64,000 nt of DNA, taken from assembly GCF_001563475.1 (NCBI RefSeq), contig NZ_LPUT01000028.1, forward strand, positions 124,001 to 188,000, given 5' to 3'. The position numbers and the translations under genes were made by a program. Of this stretch, positions 38,771-47,568 are shown piece by piece. The number at the start of each line of letters is the position of its first letter. The stretch's first letter is position 1. The DNA is from Sporosarcina sp. HYO08 (GTDB lineage: Bacteria; Bacillota; Bacilli; Bacillales_A; Planococcaceae). The notes under the pieces were generated by a model. The model had not been told where the DNA came from and ran no database searches. It saw only the letters and a program-made list of their open reading frames with translations.

Positions 38771-39688
38771 GTGACAAATGGGCGAATTGTTTCGACGTCG
38801 GTTCAGACAGAAGTTGAAACAAATTCTGTGCTAAAGGACTTCCTGGCACTTATAAAAATTGGTATTGTCAATTCAAATCTCATAACAGTTTTCACAGGTT
38901 TGTTTTTGGCGTTTCAGTTAACGGGTAAAAGCTTCGTGCAGCATATCGATATCCTTGTCTTTACGCTTGGAGGATCGGCACTCATTCTCGCAGGTTCCGC
39001 GGCGCTAAACAATCTAATTGACCGTGATATTGACCCGATTATGACAAGAACAAAATCACGGCCGACGGTAACAGGAAGATTTAATGCATCGGCTGTACTC
39101 ATTCTTGCCCTAACATTTGTCGTTGTTGGTGAGGTTCTCTTGTTTTTAACTTCAACAGCAGCTGGTGTGTGGGGATTGATCGGTGTATTTAGTTATGTTG
39201 TGCTGTATTCCATGTGGTCTAAACGAAAGCATGTAAGCAATACTGTTGTTGGCAGCATCTCTGGTGCGATTCCGCCGCTAATTGGCTGGGCAGCAGTTGA
39301 ACCATCGCTTGGTGCAGGTGCATGGGCGCTGTTCCTTATTATGTTCATTTGGCAACCGCCTCACTTTTACGCACTTGCGATGCGGCGCACGGAGGAGTAC
39401 CGGGCGGCGAACATTCCTATGTTGCCTGTTGTAAAGGGATTTGCCAGAACGAAAAAATCAATGTTAGGATGGGTGTTGCTCTTATTCCCATTACCATTCT
39501 TACTATCTGACCTTGGTATCGGCTTTATCATTCTAGCTACAGTATTAAATGCAGGATGGCTATATTTAGCGTTGAAAGGTTTTAAAGTAAAAGAAGATTT
39601 GAAATGGGCAACATCGATGTTTATTTATTCCCTGAATTACATGACGATTTTATTTGTTGCGATGATTATTTTCTCGATATTCATCTAA
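38771..39688 (+). CDS. ctaB: Protohaem IX farnesyltransferase (haem O synthase)
   Basis: 305 residues, GTG start with AAAGGAGGGG. UbiA-family membrane protein with about nine hydrophobic helices and the prenyl-diphosphate/Mg motif NNLIDRDIDPIMTRTKSRP (about 78-96); second conserved loop YSMWSKRKHVSNTVVGSISGA. It adds the farnesyl tail to haem B, the step before CtaA. First gene of the ctaBCDEF cluster. Confidence 0.94.
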   Translation: MTNGRIVSTSVQTEVETNSVLKDFLALIKIGIVNSNLITVFTGLFLAFQLTGKSFVQHIDILVFTLGGSALILAGSAALNNLIDRDIDPIMTRTKSRPTVTGRFNASAVLILALTFVVVGEVLLFLTSTAAGVWGLIGVFSYVVLYSMWSKRKHVSNTVVGSISGAIPPLIGWAAVEPSLGAGAWALFLIMFIWQPPHFYALAMRRTEEYRAANIPMLPVVKGFARTKKSMLGWVLLLFPLPFLLSDLGIGFIILATVLNAGWLYLALKGFKVKEDLKWATSMFIYSLNYMTILFVAMIIFSIFI

Positions 39689-39787
39689 AAAATTCGGAAT
39701 TCTTTCTTTATTAATAAGAATTCATCATAGAGAGGTCAGCAGTCTCCAGGATTAGAAAACAATTTTCAGAAAGAGAGGTATCATTAC

Positions 39788-40852
39788 GTGATGAAAAGAC
39801 TCAAAAATTGGCGTCTCTTTTCTCTATTAGCAGCGCTTACTGTCTTCCTTGCTGGCTGTGGACAAGAAGAACTTTCCACGCTTCTACCGGCAGGTCAAGT
39901 TGGTCAAGATCAATTCAATTTGCTGTTATTGTCGTCTGCAATTATGTTACTCGTAATCATTGTAGTCGTTATCATCTACTTAATTTCACTCGTTCGTTTT
40001 AGACGTTCGAAGGTAGGTGAGGATCACATGCCGGAGCAAGTTGAAGGAAGTCATACGTTAGAACTTATCTGGACAACAATTCCGATTATCCTCGTTCTAA
40101 TTCTTGCAGTGCCAACGGTTTACTATACTTATAAACTGGGTGATGTAACAGCTATGGGCGCTGTGGATGAAGATGGAAATGCAGAAAACCTTGTCGTTGA
40201 TGTAACGGCGAAATTATATTGGTGGGAATTTGAATATCCTGATCTAGGAATTGTGACAGCGCAAGAACTAGTTGTCCCAATGGATGAAAAAGTTTATTTC
40301 AATTTACTCGCTGCGGATGTGAAGCACTCATTCTGGATTCCAGCTGTAGGCGGTAAACTTGATACGAACGTAGAGAACGTCAATAAGTTTTATCTAACAT
40401 TTGAAAAAGACTCGAAAAATCTTAAAGATGGTGTGTTTTACGGTAAATGTGCTGAGCTATGCGGACCCTCTCACGCATTAATGGACTTCAAGGTGAAAAC
40501 GATGCCTCGTGCAGAATTTGATCAGTGGGTTGTCGCAATGCAAGCAACTGACGGTCAGATGGCAGATGCCGATGCAACTGACGGAGAAGCACTCTTTGCA
40601 CAAAGTTGTATTGGGTGTCACGCGGTATCTGGTGTCGGAACGACAGGCGCTGCTGGACCGAACTTGGCAACATTTGGTGACCGTAACCGTGTAGCGGGTT
40701 ACATGGATCATACTGAAGAGTCAATAAAAGAATGGATTAAAGATACACAGAAATACAAACCTGGCAATACAATGCCATCTTTCCCACAATATTCAGAAGC
40801 AGAGCTAGATGCACTTGCAGTTTACTTGATGGGATTAAAAGTTGAAGAATAA
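39788..40852 (+). CDS. ctaC: Cytochrome caa3 oxidase subunit II
   Basis: 354 residues. Lipoprotein signal with LAGCG lipobox (Cys about 24), two membrane helices (about 46-68 and 92-110), a cupredoxin CuA domain with KCAELCGPSHALM near residue 222 and a C-terminal cytochrome c domain with CIGCH (about 274-278) and a later NTMPSF Met ligand. This is a caa3-type subunit II with its own electron-entry haem. GTG 39788 and ATG 39791 are both possible starts; GTG is better spaced from GAGAGGT. Confidence 0.95.
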   Translation: MMKRLKNWRLFSLLAALTVFLAGCGQEELSTLLPAGQVGQDQFNLLLLSSAIMLLVIIVVVIIYLISLVRFRRSKVGEDHMPEQVEGSHTLELIWTTIPIILVLILAVPTVYYTYKLGDVTAMGAVDEDGNAENLVVDVTAKLYWWEFEYPDLGIVTAQELVVPMDEKVYFNLLAADVKHSFWIPAVGGKLDTNVENVNKFYLTFEKDSKNLKDGVFYGKCAELCGPSHALMDFKVKTMPRAEFDQWVVAMQATDGQMADADATDGEALFAQSCIGCHAVSGVGTTGAAGPNLATFGDRNRVAGYMDHTEESIKEWIKDTQKYKPGNTMPSFPQYSEAELDALAVYLMGLKVEE

Positions 40853-40887
40853 TTTATTAATGTGAATTAACAGAGGAGGTAAACACA

Positions 40888-42762
40888 TTGAGTTCAGTTG
40901 CTCAAAAAAGAAGTTTTGGCGCAACGGTTTGGGACTGGATGACGACAGTTGACCATAAGAAGATTGGAATTCTTTATCTCCTTGGCGGATTGTTTTTCTT
41001 TGTCCTCGGAGGAATTGAAGCACTAATCATTCGTCTACAGCTCCTTAAGCCGAACAACGATCTCGTCAGTGCAGGTCTTTTTAACGAATTGATTACGATG
41101 CACGGAACGACGATGATTTTCTTAGCGGCCATGCCGATCTTGTTTGGTTTAATGAACGCCATTATGCCGCTCCAAATTGGGGCACGGGACGTTGCTTTCC
41201 CATTTATTAACTCATTAGGCCTATGGATGTTCATTTTTGGTGGAATCTTTTTAAACTTATCATGGTTTTTCGGGCAAGTTCCAGATGCAGGATGGACATC
41301 TTATACATCACTTGCAATTACATCTGAAGGACATGGAATTGACTTCTATGCCATCGGACTTCAAATTGCCGGCGGTGGTACGTTAATGGCAGGGATTAAC
41401 TTCCTTGTTACAATTATTAACATGCGTGCACCTGGGATGACTTACATGCGTATGCCGCTATTTACTTGGACTACGTTTGTTGCATCAGCACTTATTTTAT
41501 TCGCATTCCCGCCGTTAACAATTGGTTTGTTCATGTTAACATTTGACCGTTTGTTTGGCGGAAACTTCTTTGACCATACGATGGGTGGAAATACAATTAT
41601 TTGGGAGCATATTTTCTGGATTTTCGGTCACCCTGAAGTATATATTCTAATTTTACCGGCTTTCGGTATTTTCTCTGAAGTATTCCCGATTTTTGCACGT
41701 AAACGTCTATTCGGTTATGCTTCAATGGTTTTCGCAACAGTATTAATCGGTTTCTTAGGTTTCATGGTATGGGCTCACCATATGTTCACAGTTGGTCTTG
41801 GACCGACAGCGAACGCAATCTTCGCGGTTGCTACAATGGCGATTGCTGTACCAACAGGTGTTAAAATCTTTAACTGGCTACTAACCATTTGGGGCGGAAG
41901 CATTAAAGTTACTGTACCAATGCTTTATGCACTTGGTTTTATCCCATCTTTCGTTATGGGTGGCGTTACGGGGATCATGCAAGGGGCAGCACCTCTTGAC
42001 TATCAATTGCACGATTCTTACTTTATTGTTGCGCACTTCCACTACGTAATCGTAGGAGGGGTTGTTCTAGGAATTTTCTCTGGAATGACGCTTTGGTGGC
42101 CGAAAATGTTCGGTGTCATGTTAAGTGAAACACTTGGTAAATGGACATTCTGGTTTTTCTTCATCGGCTTCCATCTGACATTCTTAATCCAACACTGGTT
42201 AGGGTTCTGGGGAATGCCGCGTCGTGTTTGGACGTATATGGATGGTCAAGGCTGGAACTCGGCCAACTTCATCAGTACAATAGGTGCAATGTTAATGGGT
42301 ATTGGGGTCATTATCTTCTTGATTAACGTGATCAAATCTCATGTGCAGAAGAAACCAGTTCCAAACGATCCATGGGGTGATGGACGTACACTTGAGTGGG
42401 CAATTCCGTCTCCGCCGCCATTCTATAACTTTGCTCAAACACCACTTGTTCGTGGACTTGACTCTGTTTGGATTGAAAAGCAAGAAGGGAACGAATCTGG
42501 TTTAACACCAGCCGAGCCAGTTCAAGATATCCACATGCCAAATGGTTCGATTATCCCATTCCTTATGACATTAGGGATATTCGTAGCTGGGTTTGGTGCA
42601 ATGTATCGTTTAGAGACATCATGGGGACTGCCAGTACTTGTTCTAGGTCTATTCTTCACATTTGCGACAATGTCTGCACGTTCACTGAAAGACGACTTAG
42701 GTTTCTATGTTAAGAAAGAACAAGTTCTAAAAGATTTAAAGGAAAAAGGGGGTAAAATTTAA
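40888..42762 (+). CDS. ctaD: Cytochrome caa3 oxidase subunit I
   Basis: 624 residues, TTG start directly after GAGGAGGT. Haem-copper oxidase fold with the low-spin haem ligand in ITMHGTTMIF, the CuB/Tyr cross-link segment WIFGHPEVYIL, the HH pair WAHHMFTVG, and haem ligands HDSYFIVAHFHYV. The C-terminal extension (about 540-620) adds two helices as in Bacillus caa3 subunit I. Catalytic subunit that reduces O2 and pumps protons. The ctaE ATG shares the base of its stop codon. Confidence 0.97.
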   Translation: MSSVAQKRSFGATVWDWMTTVDHKKIGILYLLGGLFFFVLGGIEALIIRLQLLKPNNDLVSAGLFNELITMHGTTMIFLAAMPILFGLMNAIMPLQIGARDVAFPFINSLGLWMFIFGGIFLNLSWFFGQVPDAGWTSYTSLAITSEGHGIDFYAIGLQIAGGGTLMAGINFLVTIINMRAPGMTYMRMPLFTWTTFVASALILFAFPPLTIGLFMLTFDRLFGGNFFDHTMGGNTIIWEHIFWIFGHPEVYILILPAFGIFSEVFPIFARKRLFGYASMVFATVLIGFLGFMVWAHHMFTVGLGPTANAIFAVATMAIAVPTGVKIFNWLLTIWGGSIKVTVPMLYALGFIPSFVMGGVTGIMQGAAPLDYQLHDSYFIVAHFHYVIVGGVVLGIFSGMTLWWPKMFGVMLSETLGKWTFWFFFIGFHLTFLIQHWLGFWGMPRRVWTYMDGQGWNSANFISTIGAMLMGIGVIIFLINVIKSHVQKKPVPNDPWGDGRTLEWAIPSPPPFYNFAQTPLVRGLDSVWIEKQEGNESGLTPAEPVQDIHMPNGSIIPFLMTLGIFVAGFGAMYRLETSWGLPVLVLGLFFTFATMSARSLKDDLGFYVKKEQVLKDLKEKGGKI

Positions 42763-43388
42763 TGGATTTAAATAAGAAGTTTACCCCTGAAACGTGGCCG
42801 GCTAATCCGGAGCGGGCTACGCTAGAAGCAAAGAACAAGTTCGTTGGTTTCTGGCTATTCATAGCTGGAGAGGTTATTCTATTCTCGACGCTGTTCGGTG
42901 TTTACATTGCACTGAAAGACAAAGGAATTTCTGGCCCAGAGTTTTCGGCACAGGAACTCTATGAGTTGCCGCTTGTATTCGTCATGACGATGCTATTATT
43001 AACATCCTCATTGACAAGTGTGTTTGCGATGTATCATATGAAAAACTATAACTTCAAAAAGATGCAAATTTGGCTTTCTGTTACGGCGTTTTTAGGCTTA
43101 GGCTTCTTAATGCTAGAAGTTTATGAGTTCGCACATTACGCACAGTTAGGTTTTACGTATAACAATAGTGCATTCAGTTCTGCATTCTTTACATTGGTTG
43201 GAACGCACGGTTTCCACGTCGCAATCGGTCTTGTTTGGATTACGTTACTAATCTTCCGTAACGCGAAGCGTGGACTAAACTTGTATAACGCGACGAAGTA
43301 TTATACATTCTCGCTATACTGGCACTTTATTGACGTCGTCTGGGTATTTATCTTCACTGTAGTCTACTTGATGGGAGTGGTAGGTTAA
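42762..43388 (+). CDS. ctaE: Cytochrome caa3 oxidase subunit III
   Basis: 208 residues with five hydrophobic helices (KNKFVGFWLFIAGEVILFSTLF; VGTHGFHVAIGLVWI; YWHFIDVVWVFIF). It stabilises subunit I and its proton uptake. Start overlaps the ctaD stop by one base; ctaF begins 1 bp after its stop. Confidence 0.95.
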   Translation: MDLNKKFTPETWPANPERATLEAKNKFVGFWLFIAGEVILFSTLFGVYIALKDKGISGPEFSAQELYELPLVFVMTMLLLTSSLTSVFAMYHMKNYNFKKMQIWLSVTAFLGLGFLMLEVYEFAHYAQLGFTYNNSAFSSAFFTLVGTHGFHVAIGLVWITLLIFRNAKRGLNLYNATKYYTFSLYWHFIDVVWVFIFTVVYLMGVVG

Positions 43389-43389
43389 T

Positions 43390-43737
43390 ATGGCGGACAT
43401 CCAAATTTATAAAAAGTCACCGGTTGAATATGAATTGGAGAAAAGACGAGCGAAAAAATCTATGCAAGCGCAAATCATTATGTTTTCGCTTATGATTTTC
43501 CTGACGCTTGTATCGTTTACAATGGTTGTCGCATTTAATGCAGATATCCTTGGGTTTTCCAAATATTTTGTAATTCCTATTTTGCTACTATTTGCAGCAG
43601 TTCAAGTCGGTTTACAATTGTATTATTTCATGCATATGAATGAAAAAGGACATGGCTTTGCGAAGTTATTTATGTACACAGGTATGTTGCTCGCATTTAG
43701 TATGCTCCTTGGTTATATCGTAATTACTTGGTGGTAA
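43390..43737 (+). CDS. ctaF: Cytochrome caa3 oxidase subunit IV
   Basis: 115 residues with three hydrophobic helices after a basic N terminus (KKSPVEYELEKRRAKKSM); LQLYYFMHMNEKGHG loop as in COX4_pro/CtaF proteins. Small structural subunit that ends the oxidase operon, followed at once by a strong terminator. Confidence 0.92.
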   Translation: MADIQIYKKSPVEYELEKRRAKKSMQAQIIMFSLMIFLTLVSFTMVVAFNADILGFSKYFVIPILLLFAAVQVGLQLYYFMHMNEKGHGFAKLFMYTGMLLAFSMLLGYIVITWW

Positions 43738-43744
43738 TTACCGT

Positions 43745-43778
43745 AAAACCTGCGGACGATGGGGATCCGCAGGTTTTT
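43745..43778 (+). terminator. ctaBCDEF terminator
   Basis: Perfect 12-bp stem AAAACCTGCGGA / TCCGCAGGTTTT, T5 tail. Confidence 0.9.
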
Positions 43779-44241
43779 CAAGTTGTTTTATGCCTGCTGC
43801 ATCTCGGTAGGCGCCCTCCGCTTGGGTCGTTTCGGTCTTGTTGATAAAGGCAAAAAGCACCTTTATCCCCAAGCCCTCCAACGCCTGTCGCAGCTCCCAG
43901 GCCGCTTCCGCTTTTCTATTGTCTAGCTACAGCGGCCAGCTGCTCGGGTCGTTTCGGTCTTGTTGATAAAGGCGAAAAGCACCTTTATCCCCAAGCCCTC
44001 CAACGCCTGTCGCAGCTCCCAGGCCGCTTCCGCTTTTCTATTGTCTAGCTACAGCGGCCAGCTGCTCGGGTCGTTTCGGTCTTGTTGATAAAGGCAAAAA
44101 GTACCTTTATCCGCAAGCCCTCCAACGCCTGTCGCAGCTCCCAGGCCGCTTCCGCTTTTTTATTTTGTCAAAGTTCGTTCATTGTGTTCATATAACATAC
44201 GTTCTATAATAAAGGGGAGACTTTTTGAAGGAGAGAGCGTA
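43779..44241. other. ctaF-ctaG intergenic region (about 460 bp) dominated by repeats
   Basis: Apart from the 122-bp repeat array it holds a 5' flank (43790-43823) with partly similar GC-rich sequence that may be a decayed copy, and at 44205-44211 a CTATAAT box that may be the ctaG -10. Confidence 0.6.
43824..44170. repeat. Tandem array of 122-bp repeats (2 full + 1 partial copy)
   Basis: Units begin at GGGTCGTTTCGG at 43824, 43946 and 44068, exactly 122 bp apart; the third breaks off at about 44165. Copies differ by only a few substitutions (for example GGCAAAAAGCACC, GGCGAAAAGCACC, GGCAAAAAGTACC). Each contains the hairpin GATAAAGG...CCTTTATC and a GC-rich stretch with CAACGCCTGTCGCAGCTCCC. 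No stop-free protein frame of interest spans it. Similar long GC-rich intergenic repeats are common in Bacillales genomes. Confidence 0.93.
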
Positions 44242-45168
44242 ATGATGCCTTTAAGTATATTCGGATTTAGAGCGTTATGGAGTCCGTACTTTTTACTTTC
44301 TATCGTACTTTTGTGTGTATTGTACTTTCTATTTACTATGAAGTGGAGACACCGTTTCGTTGGAAGTGAACCTGTCACACGTAAGCAGATTAGTTATTTT
44401 ATAGCGTCTATGATTGTTCTATATATTGTTAAAGGGTCCCCTGTCGACTTACTTGGACATATTTTGTTCTCTGTTCACATGGCACAAATGGCAATTTTAC
44501 TCTTAATGTCTGCTCCTTTTTTGATCATAGGAATTCCGAACTGGATGTGGAGAAAAGTCTTGGATATTTCAATTTTAAATTGGATCATCCGTCTTTTCAC
44601 GAAACCAGTTATCAGTTTACTCGTCTTTGCCTTAATGTTTTCTATGTATCATCACCCGTTTGTTCTCGATCAAGTAAAACTTAACATTGTTCTGCATGCA
44701 TTTTTTACGATAACGTTATTTATTTCTGCACTTTTTTTATGGTGGCCAATTGTCAATACATTGGAAGGTCAGCCGCGTCTGCACGGTCTGAAGAAGATTG
44801 GTTATGTTATTTTAAGTGCGATTTTGATTACGCCTGCTTGTTCACTTATTATCTTCGTCGATGTTCCTGTATACGAAACGTATAGTTCGGGAGAAGCATG
44901 GTTAAAGGCAATGGCATTATGTGTGCCTGCTAGCACGCTTTCTGGCTTATCTGGATTAGGTATTTCAGGTCCGGAACTGTTTACAAATATGCCGACATTA
45001 TATGACCAGCAATTAGGCGGTATTTTAATGAAGGTGATCCAGGAAGTAATTTACGTTGTCGTCATCGGTAAAATTTTCATCGCTTGGTATCGACACGAAC
45101 GAGAAAATGCCGATGAAATTACAAAGCGTGATTTGCTCGAGCGCCAAAAATTGACAATGCATGGATAA
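44242..45168 (+). CDS. ctaG: Cytochrome c oxidase assembly factor CtaG
   Basis: 308 residues from ATG 44242, 8 bases after AAGGAG (sequence in frame back to 44182 has no ribosome site). Seven hydrophobic helices; conserved HMAQMAILLLMSAPF and MYHHPFVLD segments of the caa3_CtaG family. In B. subtilis CtaG is needed for active caa3 oxidase, probably in CuB insertion. Separated from ctaF by the repeat array, so it is probably transcribed on its own. Confidence 0.92.
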   Translation: MMPLSIFGFRALWSPYFLLSIVLLCVLYFLFTMKWRHRFVGSEPVTRKQISYFIASMIVLYIVKGSPVDLLGHILFSVHMAQMAILLLMSAPFLIIGIPNWMWRKVLDISILNWIIRLFTKPVISLLVFALMFSMYHHPFVLDQVKLNIVLHAFFTITLFISALFLWWPIVNTLEGQPRLHGLKKIGYVILSAILITPACSLIIFVDVPVYETYSSGEAWLKAMALCVPASTLSGLSGLGISGPELFTNMPTLYDQQLGGILMKVIQEVIYVVVIGKIFIAWYRHERENADEITKRDLLERQKLTMHG

Positions 45169-45190
45169 AATGAAAAGTAGTTCATTTTGC

Positions 45191-45232
45191 CTTATCTGGA
45201 AGATCAATTGATCGTGCAATCTTCGTGATAAG
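45191..45232 (+). repeat. Hairpin between ctaG and ctaM
   Basis: CTTATC / GATAAG enclosing GAAGAT / ATCTTC; no T-run on the + strand. Could slow or stabilise the transcript ends. Confidence 0.4.
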
Positions 45233-45250
45233 TTTAAAGGGGAATCGTTC

Positions 45251-45712
45251 ATGAGTGTACCATTCCTGCCCACAATTAGTACGTTTTTTATCGTTCTTTC
45301 GGCTGTATTAGTTGCAATTGGGTGGAACTTAATAAGAAAAAGGAAAATTGAGGCGCATAAAAAAACAATGATTGCTGCCGCGGGATCAGCACTATTGTTC
45401 TTTATCATTTACATGTCTAGAACAATTTTAGTTGGCAACACTGCGTTCGGCGGTCCGGAACACTTAAAAATTTACTATACCGTGTTCCTCGTTTTTCATA
45501 TCGTTCTTGCAACGATGGGAGCGGTTCTTGGCGTCATGACAATATATCTAGGCTTAAAAGATCGACTTGAGAAACACCGGAAACTTGGCCCTGTGACAAG
45601 CATTATATGGTTTTTCACAGCCATCACCGGTGTGGTAGTCTATTTGCTGCTCTATGTTATTTATACTGGCGGAGCGACAACGTCAACGATCAAGGCGATT
45701 TTTGGCACATAA
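45251..45712 (+). CDS. ctaM: DUF420 membrane protein CtaM/YozB, cytochrome oxidase assembly
   Basis: 153 residues with four hydrophobic helices. Conserved DUF420 blocks: HKKTMIAAAGSALLFFIIYMSRTIL, FHIVLATMGAVLGVMTIYLGLKDRLEKHRKLGP-type. CtaM of Staphylococcus is required for aa3/caa3 oxidase assembly; the position next to ctaG supports the same role. A terminator follows. Confidence 0.88.
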   Translation: MSVPFLPTISTFFIVLSAVLVAIGWNLIRKRKIEAHKKTMIAAAGSALLFFIIYMSRTILVGNTAFGGPEHLKIYYTVFLVFHIVLATMGAVLGVMTIYLGLKDRLEKHRKLGPVTSIIWFFTAITGVVVYLLLYVIYTGGATTSTIKAIFGT

Positions 45713-45713
45713 T

Positions 45714-45747
45714 GAAAACACACCTTCAATAGAGGGTGTGTTTTTTA
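45714..45747 (+). terminator. ctaM terminator (may serve both strands)
   Basis: AACACACC / GGTGTGTT stem with AATAG-type loop, T6 tail; A-run on the other side. Confidence 0.8.
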
Positions 45748-46803
45748 TATTCTGAAATTTAATTTGATAATACCAGCTTCACGCGCGGTCGTGAACAAGA
45801 TCACAATAAGTGGTCCTACAAAGAAACCGAGAAATCCAATTAGCTTTAAACCGATAAACATGGCAATTAGCGTAGGAAGTGGATGTAGTCCAATTTGTGT
45901 TCCCATTACTTTTGGTTCGACTGTTCTCCGAATGATGAGTAGAATGACTGCCAGGATTGCTAGTTTTGTTCCCGTCGCAATATCCCCGCTTATAAATTGA
46001 TACAAAAACCATGGGGCAAGAATAATAATAGATCCTAAAATAGGAATCACATCAATGATCCATATAACAATTGACATAATGACTGCATATTTAGGGGCAA
46101 TCCAGAGTAAACCGATAAATGTTACGGCGAGGATAATGAGGCTGACAAGTAATTGTGCTTTCATAAAGCCGAAAAGGACAGAATTTAATCTAGCAATCAT
46201 AATACGTACTTTTTCAGCTGTCGCCGTCGTAAGATGTCTAAAGAGCATTTTTTTCAACTCTGGTAACTCTAGCATAAAAAGGAACAAAGCAATCATAAAG
46301 ACAATCAGGCTTACGATAAAATTAGGGATATCCGTCATTAAGGCAAGAATTTTTTTATAGCTTAAAAAACTAAGAATAGCTTCTTGCATAGAGTCGAAAA
46401 TTGTTTCGAGTTCTATTTGGATTGCTAAAACAACTTCAGAAGGCATATCGGCTGTGTACTGAAATAGTTTACTCTGCATATCAATCCAAACACCTGATAG
46501 AGAGTTAAAGTAATCAGGCGCCTCTTTGGTGAATTGAATAATTTTTCCGAAAAGGGAAGTGACTGAATAATAAAGAATGGCTGTTAAAATTGCTAAAATG
46601 AAGATAAAAACAGATATGACAGAAATTTTACGATTCCCTTTGAATTTTTTTTGTGCAAGAACAACAAGGGGATCAATTATAATCGCGGTTAAAAGAGCTA
46701 AAATAATTGGAATTGATACAGGTACGATAAATACAGAGATTAGGATGATCAATAGAATAGTAAGCGCTACGATCAAATTACGCTTTGTAAGCCATCTAGA
46801 CAA
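45745..46803 (-). CDS. AI-2E family transporter/permease
   Basis: 352 residues from the TTG at 46803, 9 bases after GGGGG; the ATG at 46824 would put that site inside the gene. About seven to eight hydrophobic helices in the AI-2E/PerM pattern: two pairs at the N terminus, a soluble helical middle (about 75-140), then a cluster including VIWIIDVIPILGSIIILAPW and GLHPLPTLIAMFIGLKLIGFLGFFVGPL. Members export small molecules or act as Na+/H+ antiporters. Substrate unknown. B. subtilis lacks a gene of this kind here. Confidence 0.82.
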   Translation of the reverse strand: MSRWLTKRNLIVALTILLIILISVFIVPVSIPIILALLTAIIIDPLVVLAQKKFKGNRKISVISVFIFILAILTAILYYSVTSLFGKIIQFTKEAPDYFNSLSGVWIDMQSKLFQYTADMPSEVVLAIQIELETIFDSMQEAILSFLSYKKILALMTDIPNFIVSLIVFMIALFLFMLELPELKKMLFRHLTTATAEKVRIMIARLNSVLFGFMKAQLLVSLIILAVTFIGLLWIAPKYAVIMSIVIWIIDVIPILGSIIILAPWFLYQFISGDIATGTKLAILAVILLIIRRTVEPKVMGTQIGLHPLPTLIAMFIGLKLIGFLGFFVGPLIVILFTTAREAGIIKLNFRI

Positions 46804-46882
46804 AAAAACATTCCCCCAGACCATTCAATAATTTAATTATAACCAAAATAGAGACGTCTTAGTAGTCGTGAAAATCGGGGTG

Positions 46883-46910
46883 AAAAAAACCGGAGAATGG
46901 GCTCTCCGGC
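46883..46910 (-). terminator. ylbA terminator
   Basis: Minus-strand stem CCGGAGA / TCTCCGG around CCCAT, then T7. Confidence 0.85.
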
Positions 46911-46917
46911 AGTGGGA

Positions 46918-47283
46918 TTATTTTTGAAGGTTATAGGGTTGAAGAACTTCGTAGACAGCTTTTAGCGTTGTCTCACAGTCCTTCACAAGGCTTTCTGGAA
47001 AGATCTCATCATCGCCGTATTCAACGCCGAATGGATAATAATATTTTCCAAGCACAGGTTTTTTTAGTTTGATTGTTGCCTTGCGTGTATCGACATCTCC
47101 TTCAATAGCGACACCAAACACTCTTAAATAGTATGTACCTTCTTTTACAACATATTTTTTATCGTATGTTACACGTTCATAATCCCATTGTCCCGCACGG
47201 ACAAGGTCGTGCTTTAGCATGATTTCATCAAGTACGGATAAATCGGTAACGAAATTTTCCAGCTCTGTATTTTCAATATACAT
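46918..47283 (-). CDS. ylbA: YugN-like protein YlbA
   Basis: 121 residues. Begins MYIENTELEN, central GQWDYERVTYDKKYVVKEGTYYLRVFG and FGVEYGDDEIFP blocks as in the YugN family. Mostly beta, cytoplasmic, unknown function. Ribosome site AAAGGGGG. Position after the cta genes matches B. subtilis ylbA. Confidence 0.85.
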   Translation of the reverse strand: MYIENTELENFVTDLSVLDEIMLKHDLVRAGQWDYERVTYDKKYVVKEGTYYLRVFGVAIEGDVDTRKATIKLKKPVLGKYYYPFGVEYGDDEIFPESLVKDCETTLKAVYEVLQPYNLQK

Positions 47284-47568
47284 AATACTTGTCCCCCTTT
47301 TTAGTTCATTCAGACAAATTACTATACCTCTTCATCATAGATCATATTCCAAGCAGTTGCAATGACAACATTGTGTCACATAAAATTCCAAAAAACTTCA
47401 CTTGAACGTATGGAGTCCTTTCCTTTAGAAGGATCGGCCGCTATAAAAGAAATGGAAGACTTTTACTGAAACAATTAACGAATAAGGTATAATAAAAATA
47501 TATAATTACTTTTATTTTTTGAAATGTAAGTTTTATGCCTAATAAATAGTATGAAAGCAGGAATACAA

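Noticed and set aside
43738-44241. Insertion sequence or CRISPR array in the repeat region
   Set aside because: No transposase frame or terminal repeats; units are 122 bp head-to-tail without spacers.
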